From positions 1-64,000 of the forward strand of contig NZ_QETH01000005.1 in assembly GCF_003105115.1 (NCBI RefSeq): DNA of 64,000 nucleotides, written 5' to 3'. Position 1 is the first letter of the stretch; every line of letters begins with the position of its first letter. This document shows, one piece after another, positions 57,727-64,000 of this stretch. The notes beneath the pieces were generated by a model. It had not been told where the DNA came from. It ran no database searches and worked only from the letters and a program-made list of their open reading frames with translations. The stretch comes from Flavobacterium sp. HTF (GTDB taxonomy: Bacteria; Bacteroidota; Bacteroidia; Flavobacteriales; Flavobacteriaceae). The translations under genes and the position numbers were made by a program.

Positions 57727-59033
57727 ATGTTTAATATCAACACTCCTATTAATCCCATAACTCCAATAATAGTTTCCATAACCGTCCAGGTTTTAAAAGT
57801 GTCCGAAACGCTGATTCCAAAATACTCCTTAAACATCCAGAATCCCGTATCATTAACATGAGAACACATCAGACTTCCTGCGCCTATAGAAAGCACCATT
57901 AATTCGGGACTTACCCCCGAAGCTGCTATTAAGGGCTGAACAATTCCGGCAGCCGTTAATCCGGCAACAGTCGCTGATCCGAGAGCAATACGGATTATAG
58001 TAGCAATGAGCCATCCTAAAAACAAAGGCGAAAGTGATGATTCCTCAAATACTTTGCTTAAATCGGTACCTATTCCGCTGTCAATCAACACTTGTTTAAA
58101 AGCACCTCCTGCACCGATTATCAGAATAATCATTGTGGCGGCACTGAGCGCAGTACCTGACTTATCCATAATATCCTGCATTTTCCTTCCACGAAAAATC
58201 CCCAATGTAAACAAGGCAAAAAGTACCGAGATTAACATCGCTGTAGTTGGGTTTCCTATAAAAAGTAAAAGCGAACGCAGGTCGCTGTTTTCCGGCAATA
58301 CCAATTCACTAAAGGTCGCCGTTGCCATCAAAAATACGGGAACCAGTGCTGTCAGAATACTAATTCTGAAAGAAGGCATTTCGGTTTCTGTAAATGTTTT
58401 GCTTTCGAATAAACCATTTGGAGGAAAAGCATTGATCTTTTTTATAAACTGCGGAAAGATAATTCCCGCTGCCAAAAGAGCCGGAATAGACACTATAAGT
58501 CCGTACAGAAGTGTTTTACCAATATTTGCTTTAAAAACAACCGCAATGGCAGTCGGACCCGGATGCGGTGGTAAAAAACCATGTGTGATAGAAAGTGCAG
58601 AAGCCATTGCAATTCCCAAATAAATTATAGACTGTTTGGTACTCTTTGCTACAGCAAAAACCATCGGAATCAAAATAATAAAACCGGCGTTGTAAAACAT
58701 CGAAATTCCGACAGAGAAACCCGTAAGTACCATTGCCCATTTGATATGTTTAATTCCAAAAAGATTAATCATGACCGTACTGATCCGCTGGGCTGCACCA
58801 CTGTCAGAAAGCAGGTTTCCTAAAATAACACCAAACGAAATAATCAAGATCAGAGATCCCAAAGTACTGCCAACCCCGTTTTGAATGGCATTTATTAATT
58901 CTGTAAACGGCATTCCTTTTAAAATCCCTACAAAAAATGAAGTAATCAATAAGGCAAGGAAAGCATTGATTTTGGCACCCGAAATTAAAACCAATAATAA
59001 AAGAATGCTTGCAATCAGAATCAGTAAAGACAT
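57714..59033 (-). CDS. gntP: GntP-family gluconate:H+ symporter
   Basis: A 439-residue inner-membrane transporter with about 12 hydrophobic segments. GntP-family signs are the opening LLLVLISGAKINAFLALLITSFFVGILKGMP, GVILGNLLSDSGAAQRIS, HGFLPPHPGPTAI and the C-terminal HVNDTGFWMFKEYFGIS. Members import gluconate or related sugar acids. It is upstream of the kinase and overlaps it by 13 bases, so both are translated together. Confidence 0.9.
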   Translation of the reverse strand: MSLLILIASILLLLVLISGAKINAFLALLITSFFVGILKGMPFTELINAIQNGVGSTLGSLILIISFGVILGNLLSDSGAAQRISTVMINLFGIKHIKWAMVLTGFSVGISMFYNAGFIILIPMVFAVAKSTKQSIIYLGIAMASALSITHGFLPPHPGPTAIAVVFKANIGKTLLYGLIVSIPALLAAGIIFPQFIKKINAFPPNGLFESKTFTETEMPSFRISILTALVPVFLMATATFSELVLPENSDLRSLLLFIGNPTTAMLISVLFALFTLGIFRGRKMQDIMDKSGTALSAATMIILIIGAGGAFKQVLIDSGIGTDLSKVFEESSLSPLFLGWLIATIIRIALGSATVAGLTAAGIVQPLIAASGVSPELMVLSIGAGSLMCSHVNDTGFWMFKEYFGISVSDTFKTWTVMETIIGVMGLIGVLILNIWIK

Positions 59034-59564
59034 AAATTATAGTTTATAGATAGTATTTCTGTTTTTGAAACAAATTTCAGATTAGTAAATTGATTTACAG
59101 ATTCTAACTCCTTCTTTTGTTGAATGTAAGCAAAGTTCAGTACTCTGCAACCATATCCAAACTCACTCCTGTTGAATAGTTTTATTTACTATCTGATTCG
59201 TAAAAATATCATTTTATATTAAGCTGTGATTATAATTCAGGATTTAAATTTTGACTGCCTGATAAATCTTCCTCACTTATTAATAATCAAAGTACTTTTT
59301 GATTTCGAAAAATAAAGGCAATCTATTACTTCCATATTTTTCTGTAGCATTCAGAATAAGTAACTGAAAATTAAACAACTATTCCATTTAATTATATAAA
59401 AAGATTCGACGAGAGTCTGGCTAAATTTGATTTGTAAGTTAAATAACCGAATACTTTTTCAGGCAGGTGAAATCATTAAACAGAAGACCACAGAGAAGCA
59501 TTCATTTTAACTCCATATCAGGGAATCAAAATATTTCTAAGGAATTAATTAAAAAAATATACCG
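59034..59564. other. Non-coding stretch between gluconate operon and small-protein genes
   Basis: About 530 AT-rich bases without a credible gene. TAAATTTG at 59422-59429 matches the plus-strand -7 consensus, about 135 bases before the first small gene, without a -33 TTG. No strong dyad was found. The permease promoter should lie in the left 150 bases but is not evident. Confidence 0.5.
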
Positions 59565-59768
59565 ATGAGAACAGCAAATTATCCAAACTTTCAGCAGCAG
59601 CTAAACGTGTCAGATGACTCACCAATGTTTATGGAACCATTCGAACGCACTCATTTTGAGCAGTTCTATAAATCTTCAGGAAATCAGCTCATGTGCTGGG
59701 GCGAAGAATCCAATTATATGGACAGCGAATTTTTTGCTATTCTTGAAAAAGCCGATCAGGGATTCTAA
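59565..59768 (+). CDS. 67-residue hypothetical protein
   Basis: A small soluble protein (MRTANYPNFQQQLNVSDDSP…), moderately acidic, with CWGEESNYMDSEFFAILEKADQGF at the end. The motif NYMDSEF resembles NYVDSKF in the acidic protein at 60353 and NYDSETHKF at 60819. No family recognised. It is the first of four small genes in a row with individual gaps of 145-170 bases, suggesting separate transcripts. Confidence 0.5.
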   Translation: MRTANYPNFQQQLNVSDDSPMFMEPFERTHFEQFYKSSGNQLMCWGEESNYMDSEFFAILEKADQGF

Positions 59769-59937
59769 GCAGATAAAGCTGATATTACTTCATTGTTTCA
59801 GTATCATAACTATCACATTTATTGACAGATAAATTATATAACTCCACTTTTGAATTATATAAGATGAAATGATTCGAAGACAGTAATTTTAAAAATAGTA
59901 ATCAGGACAAAAAATCACATTTAAAAAATAAAAAATC

Positions 59938-60207
59938 ATGGAAAATTTAATTAATCAGGAGAATCTGGAAGATATCAGAGAACTTATTGAAAGCAAAATT
60001 GCTGATATACCAGGCAATTATATATTATTTGGCGCAATTGGTTCCTTACTTTTATCATCCTATCTTAATAAGATTGGCAAAAAACAGGCTGGTTCGATAA
60101 TCGGAAAATTATCAATTCCAATTATAGGAATCGGACTTGCAAAATATAAGGATGTTCTGAAATCAGAATTAGAAAGCCATTTGGACCTTCAACCAGATAA
60201 TGCTTAA
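59938..60207 (+). CDS. 89-residue protein with one or two membrane segments
   Basis: A small protein with an amphipathic acidic N-terminus (MENLINQENLEDIRELIESKIADI) and two hydrophobic stretches (YILFGAIGSLLLSSYL at about 28-43 and IIGKLSIPIIGIGLAKY at 54-70). It may be a small inner-membrane or membrane-associated protein. It has its own terminator. No family recognised. Confidence 0.6.
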   Translation: MENLINQENLEDIRELIESKIADIPGNYILFGAIGSLLLSSYLNKIGKKQAGSIIGKLSIPIIGIGLAKYKDVLKSELESHLDLQPDNA

Positions 60208-60252
60208 TAGTTTTTAATTTCATATTAAAACATTCTACAAACATTCCACCAG

Positions 60253-60279
60253 AAAGCCTTACACTCCATAAGGCTTTTT
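60253..60279 (+). terminator. Rho-independent terminator after the small membrane-protein gene
   Basis: AAAGCCTTA (60253-60261) and TAAGGCTTT (60269-60277) form a 9-bp stem with a 7-base loop, followed by TTTTT, 46 bases after the stop codon. Confidence 0.75.
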
Positions 60280-60352
60280 ATGAATAGTATTAATACTAAC
60301 ACCATTTAGGTTAATGAGTTCATGGAATTATAACCACTTTAAAAAAAATATT

Positions 60353-60682
60353 ATGATAGCAGATAACTACAAAAGTTACGATTCAGACGAACGTAATTTA
60401 ATGCCGGAAAATCCAGATCAGAACCAACAGCCGATTGGTGACGAAAACAGCTTTGAAGAGCAGTTCTTAAGCGATGAAAATTATGTAGACAGCAAATTTT
60501 CTAATGCCCTCGACCAAAATGAACTGGAAGAAGATCTTGAGGATGATGATGAAGCAGAATATGATGAGAATGACTGGGAAGAAGAAGAAGAAGAAGAAGA
60601 AGAAGAAGACAATTCATCAACAGATGATTCTGAGGAAATTGAGCCAGAAACCTTTACTGATGACAGTCTCAAAATTGACTAA
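60353..60682 (+). CDS. Highly acidic small protein with a poly-Glu run
   Basis: A 109-residue protein from ATG 60353 (MIADNYKSYDSDERNLMPEN); an ATG at 60314 would add 13 residues. More than a third of residues are Asp or Glu, with a run of about ten Glu near the centre encoded by GAA repeats (60579-60608). FLSDENYVDSKFSNALDQ shares the NY-DS-F pattern with its neighbours. It is probably disordered. No family recognised; the opposite-strand Ser-rich reading frame is an artefact of the repeat. Confidence 0.6.
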   Translation: MIADNYKSYDSDERNLMPENPDQNQQPIGDENSFEEQFLSDENYVDSKFSNALDQNELEEDLEDDDEAEYDENDWEEEEEEEEEEDNSSTDDSEEIEPETFTDDSLKID

Positions 60683-60818
60683 TTGAATTTTTTTCCAAAA
60701 AAGAATTTGATTATTAACCTTTTACCGTTGTATTTTATAACATTCCTACAGGATTATGTAAGCGTATAACGGGGCTTTTCAATTAATTTTGAATATGAAT
60801 ATTTAAAACTTTACAGTT

Positions 60819-61013
60819 ATGAAAACAAATAATCAAAATCCGAATAACAATTCACAAAAAGGTTCTGATAACCGTAGTGATATGAGAAAACATCAATATA
60901 AAGATCACGATGAAATTTTAACAAACGATGAGAATTACGATTCTGAAACTCATAAATTTAAAGGTGAAGAACCTGACTTCGATGATCAATTAAATAACGA
61001 AGAAAAAAAATAA
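60819..61013 (+). CDS. 64-residue hydrophilic Asn/Asp/Glu-rich protein
   Basis: A small, probably disordered protein (MKTNNQNPNNNSQKGSDNRS…DQLNNEEKK). ILTNDENYDSETHKFKGEEPDFDD contains the NYDS motif shared with the two acidic neighbours. Start at 60819 follows ACAGTT with no strong ribosome site. It ends in the bidirectional terminator at 61012. No family recognised. Confidence 0.55.
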   Translation: MKTNNQNPNNNSQKGSDNRSDMRKHQYKDHDEILTNDENYDSETHKFKGEEPDFDDQLNNEEKK

Positions 61014-61048
61014 AAAAATGGCCAGTTAACTTAACTGGCCATTTTTTT
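61012..61048. terminator. Bidirectional terminator before the two-component genes
   Basis: ATGGCCAGTTAA (61018-61029) and TTAACTGGCCAT (61031-61042) flank one base. A-run on one side and T-run on the other extend the stem, giving U tracts in both directions. It separates the convergent small gene and kinase gene. Confidence 0.85.
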
Positions 61049-61058
61049 ATTCCAATAA

Positions 61059-62384
61059 CTACTCAATCAGACAAATCACAAAAGTAGTTTTACCTTCCTG
61101 ATTCCTGAAATCGAGATAACCGCCATGAGCTTCAATAATACTTTTAGAAAGTGTTAAGCCAATTCCAGCGCCTTCTTTGCGGGTAGTAAAAAACGGAAGA
61201 AATATTTTATTTTCTATTTCTTTGTCTATTCCGTTTCCGGTATCAGTGATTTTTATAAATATCCGGTTTTCTTTGATTTCGGCAGCAATAGAAATTTGTT
61301 TTTCTATTGCATTTTCCAGCGCGTGTAAGCTGTTTGTAAGCAGATTGATCAGGGCCTGTTCGATTTGCTCATGATCTACCAAAAGCCAATGATCAAACGA
61401 AATCGTGTTTATCACTTCAATTTGTTTGTTTTTGAATAACGGATTCATGACCTGAAAACAGTTGTCAATCATTTTTTGCAATTCAATTTTTTCCTTTTTT
61501 GGAGAAGGCAGCATTGCCAGTTTTCTGTATCCTTCTACAAATTTCTGCAAAAGATCGCTTCGCCTCAGCATCGTTCCCACACCATTTTTAATATCTTCCA
61601 GATCCTCGGCTGAAATAGAATCCTGTTCTACCAATTCCTGCAGGTTTTGAGAAATAGACCGTATTGGGGTTATCGAATTCAGAAGTTCATGCGAAATGAC
61701 TTTCATCAGATTGACCCAGGCTTCTTTTTCTTTTTTCTCTACCACATTCTGAATAGAATCCAGTAAAACAATAAAATAATCGAGTTCGTAAATTTCGGTT
61801 CGGGAAGTCTGCATGACAAAAGTCTGGCTATTCTGCTCATTAACACGGATTTCCAATGAAGTCTTGATTTCCTGAAAATCCTGTTCTTCTATCACTTCAC
61901 ATAAAGACGGAAGCTGGCTTTTTAATAATTTCCAGTTTGAAACTTTGGGAACATCAAAATGTTTTGAGAAATAATCATTCATCAAAAAAACATTCCATTC
62001 GCTGTTTTCTTTTTTGAGGATAATAATTCCGGTTTCAATATTATTCAAAATAGAAGTATAAATAATATCCCTCGAAACCTGTTCATTCTGCTTGCTTTTT
62101 AGAATATCATATAATTTAAAAAGGTCATTCTGATTCGTTTTGTACCTCGAAAAATCAGAAGAAAAATCATTCTGGATTATCGAAGAAATGGTTTTATCAT
62201 ACAATAGGATGATACTTTTGACATAAAAATACAATTCAACAATCAGGAACAGAACAATGAGAAGACCAAAAACAGGTGCAAAAACAAATTTGATTTTATG
62301 CAGGTAAACAGAAAATTCAATTCCTGCCAGGATCAAAAGCAATCTCAGAAAAAGCAATTGATATGTTTTTAAGGACTTAAGCAT
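61059..62384 (-). CDS. Membrane sensor histidine kinase (NtrB-type)
   Basis: A 441-residue kinase with two N-terminal helices (LFLRLLLILAGIEFSVYL and FVFAPVFGLLIVLFLIVELYFYV), then a PAS-like segment (about 105-220), the HisKA phosphoacceptor in MKVISHELLNSITPIRSIS, and a HATPase domain with N box LINLLTNSLHAL, DTGNGIDKEI and GAGIGLTLSKSIIEAHGG. It phosphorylates the σ54-type regulator whose gene ends 1 base before it. Short periplasmic loop suggests membrane or cytosolic sensing. Signal unknown. Confidence 0.92.
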   Translation of the reverse strand: MLKSLKTYQLLFLRLLLILAGIEFSVYLHKIKFVFAPVFGLLIVLFLIVELYFYVKSIILLYDKTISSIIQNDFSSDFSRYKTNQNDLFKLYDILKSKQNEQVSRDIIYTSILNNIETGIIILKKENSEWNVFLMNDYFSKHFDVPKVSNWKLLKSQLPSLCEVIEEQDFQEIKTSLEIRVNEQNSQTFVMQTSRTEIYELDYFIVLLDSIQNVVEKKEKEAWVNLMKVISHELLNSITPIRSISQNLQELVEQDSISAEDLEDIKNGVGTMLRRSDLLQKFVEGYRKLAMLPSPKKEKIELQKMIDNCFQVMNPLFKNKQIEVINTISFDHWLLVDHEQIEQALINLLTNSLHALENAIEKQISIAAEIKENRIFIKITDTGNGIDKEIENKIFLPFFTTRKEGAGIGLTLSKSIIEAHGGYLDFRNQEGKTTFVICLIE

Positions 62385-62385
62385 A

Positions 62386-63735
62386 TTAATTGGTGCTGAT
62401 GTTATATTTTTCTAAGCGTCGGTACAACGAACCTCTTGACAATCCGAGTTCTTCGGCGGTTTTGCTGATATTGTTGTTATTTTTTAATAACGCTTTCTCA
62501 ACAGTTGCTTTTTCTACCGCAGAAAGCTGAATCTCATCCGGGTTGTCTTCATATTCGGTAATCTGTTCCAGATCTAAATCTGAAACTGTAATTATATTGT
62601 TTTCACACAGAATTACAGCCCGTTCAATTTTGTTTTCCATTTCGCGGATATTTCCTTTCCAGGCATGTTTCTCAATTTGTTCCAGTACTTTTTTATCAAA
62701 AATAATAGTGTCCCTGCCGTATTTATCAACCATTTTCTGAAGGAGATATTCTGCCAGCGGAATTTTATCTTCATTACGTTCACGCAGCGGCGGCAGCACG
62801 ATTTCCATCGTATTGATTCGGTAATATAAATCCTCACGGAAATTTTTATCGGCAACTTCCAGTTTCAGGTTTAAATTGGTTGCGGTAATAATGCGAACAT
62901 CCAAAGGTCTGGGCTTTGACTCCCCCAGCCTTGTCACCGTTTTACTCTGGATAACCTGCAAAAGTTTCGATTGCAGGTGCAGCGGTACATTTCCTATTTC
63001 ATCCAAAAAAATAGTTCCGTTTTGCGCCATTTCAAAACGTCCGGGCGTGTCGGTTTTGGCATCCGTAAAAGCGCCTTTTGCATAACCAAACAATTCACTT
63101 TCAAAAATATTGGCATTGAGCGAACCCAGATCAACAGCAACAAAAGGTTTGTTTTTTCTTTCTGACTCATGGTAAATATGATGTGCCAAAACGAATTTTC
63201 CGGTACCATTTTCTCCCAGAATCAAAACATTCGCATCGGTTTTAGCTACCTTATCGGCCAGGGAATAGGCCTTTTTGATAATCTCAGAATTACCGGCAAA
63301 AAACTCTGTTTTAATTTCAATATCCTTAGATTTTCTCCTTTCTTTTCGGCTTTTATCAGCCGCCTGTTTTACAGATTCAAGCAGTTTTGTATTTTCCCAC
63401 GGTTTTAAGATATAATCAAAAGCGCCATTTTTCAAACCTTCTACCGCAGTTTCTACTTTGCCAAAAGCCGTCATTAAAATCACAACCGTTTTGGGTGAAA
63501 GCGTTTTTATTTCTTTCAATAAGTACAATCCTTCTTTTCCGTCCTCAAAACCTATTCTGTAATTCATATCGAGCAAAACGACATCAATGGTATTTTTTGC
63601 CAGCAAATCGACAATATTTTTTGGATTATTGAGCGTATAAATCGTCTCAAAGTATTTTTTGAGGTACAATTTTGATGCAAAAAGGATGTCTTCCTGATCG
63701 TCTATGATTAATATTGAAGCGTTTGTCTTTTTCAT
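62386..63735 (-). CDS. Sigma-54-dependent response regulator (NtrC family) with GAFTDA loop
   Basis: A 449-residue regulator. Receiver domain 1-125 with phosphoacceptor Asp 56 (VVLLDMNYR) and Lys in ILKPWENT. AAA+ domain from about 145: Walker A GENGTGK (174-180), the σ54-contact loop reads GAFTDA at 221-226 rather than GAFTGA, Walker B GTIFLDEIG. C-terminal Fis-type HTH in NNNISKTAEELGLSRGSLYRRLEKY. The loop substitution may be tolerated in Bacteroidota enhancer-binding proteins. It is the first gene of the pair and a dyad lies 24 bases upstream. Confidence 0.93.
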   Translation of the reverse strand: MKKTNASILIIDDQEDILFASKLYLKKYFETIYTLNNPKNIVDLLAKNTIDVVLLDMNYRIGFEDGKEGLYLLKEIKTLSPKTVVILMTAFGKVETAVEGLKNGAFDYILKPWENTKLLESVKQAADKSRKERRKSKDIEIKTEFFAGNSEIIKKAYSLADKVAKTDANVLILGENGTGKFVLAHHIYHESERKNKPFVAVDLGSLNANIFESELFGYAKGAFTDAKTDTPGRFEMAQNGTIFLDEIGNVPLHLQSKLLQVIQSKTVTRLGESKPRPLDVRIITATNLNLKLEVADKNFREDLYYRINTMEIVLPPLRERNEDKIPLAEYLLQKMVDKYGRDTIIFDKKVLEQIEKHAWKGNIREMENKIERAVILCENNIITVSDLDLEQITEYEDNPDEIQLSAVEKATVEKALLKNNNNISKTAEELGLSRGSLYRRLEKYNISTN

Positions 63736-64000
63736 TTTTGTTCGGTTTTGGACGAAAGGTGTCCAATTATGGACAGTTTGGCTTTTTGTTAAAAAATAAA
63801 ATTTTAAGAATAAGGCAGTTACATTTTTTTAAATTTTTGGCATGAAAATCACATTAAGACTGGTAAATCATTAATAATTAACCTCTTTCGAAAGTAAAAA
63901 TAATAAAATAAACATCTAATCTGCATGGTTAATTATCTTAATTTTCAGGCGTGATTCTTTTACTTCAGAAGAAAAATAATTTTAAAAAAAAACATTTAAT
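63736..64000. other. Upstream region of the two-component operon with a dyad
   Basis: The dyad TGTCCA-ATTA-TGGACA lies at 63760-63775, preceded by another half-site TGGAC at 63749-63753. It is close to the regulator start (63735) and could be an autoregulatory site. The rest, to the window end, is AT-rich with no gene. Confidence 0.55.

Noticed and set aside
58006..58623. 205-residue plus-strand frame opposite the gluconate permease
   Set aside because: Antisense shadow of a gene with clear family motifs.
60481..60686. Poly-Ser (minus) and poly-Lys (plus, other frame) proteins over the GAA repeat
   Set aside because: Both are produced by the GAA repeat; the poly-Glu frame fits its acidic neighbours and has a better start.
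63836..63855. Possible sigma-54 promoter (TTGGCATG) upstream of the two-component operon
   Set aside because: The -24 half looks good but the -12 half reads TCACA and lacks the invariant GC.

Overview
The window looks like a chromosome segment of a Bacteroidota species, most likely Flavobacterium. The sequence is AT-rich. It has promoters of the TTG-N19-TAnnTTTG type, a SusC/SusD pair, type IX secretion C-terminal sorting domains, many SPII lipoproteins and the Flavobacterium-style intergenic repeats. Genus is an inference; the 16S gene is complete and would settle it.

Layout. (1) 1-4408, minus strand: an rRNA operon (16S, tRNA-Ile, tRNA-Ala, 23S cut by the window edge) with a recognisable promoter. 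(2) 4875-27532: a large glycan locus. One part is a SusC/SusD operon encoding two surface lipoproteins, an HGSNAT-like acyltransferase and a GH109-like alpha-N-acetylgalactosaminidase. The other is an intracellular operon: sugar nucleotidyltransferase, NahK-like N-acetylhexosamine 1-kinase, NAD-dependent epimerase, FucP-type transporter. Next to it lie a glucosamine-6-phosphate deaminase fused to a PIG-L deacetylase domain and a phosphohexosamine mutase. A LacI-type regulator is divergent from the kinase operon, and a secreted beta-helix protein and a CBM9-like protein follow. Six copies of a TGTGTTCGAACACA-type operator lie in three pairs: before susC, between the regulator and the kinase operon, and before the beta-helix gene. 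I read the whole as a regulon that collects and catabolises an N-acetylhexosamine (probably GalNAc) polymer through nucleotide-sugar chemistry.

(3) 28129-30270: a small membrane protein, an AraC-type regulator and a VOC protein. (4) 30346-39160: a heavy-metal resistance block with a P-type ATPase, Fur-type regulator, CzcB-like adaptor, a CusA/CzcA pump fused in frame to its TolC-like outer-membrane partner, and a Cys/His-rich small protein. (5) 39282-42227: a large secreted protein with a GH87-like (alpha-1,3-glucanase) beta-helix, two Big_2 domains, a trefoil-like lectin region and a T9SS tag.

(6) 42533-55508: about 13 kb of accessory genes that mostly lack recognisable function (LRR, TPR, DUF1266, WG-repeat and small membrane proteins), tightly spaced and mostly co-directional. 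This is the least explained part of the window. (7) 55842-59033: a single-domain response regulator and a gluconate kinase/permease pair. (8) 59565-61013: four very small proteins, three of them acidic with a shared NY(x)DS motif. (9) 61059-63735: an NtrB/NtrC-type two-component system with an unusual GAFTDA loop.

All functions are read from sequence motifs alone; no database search was possible.
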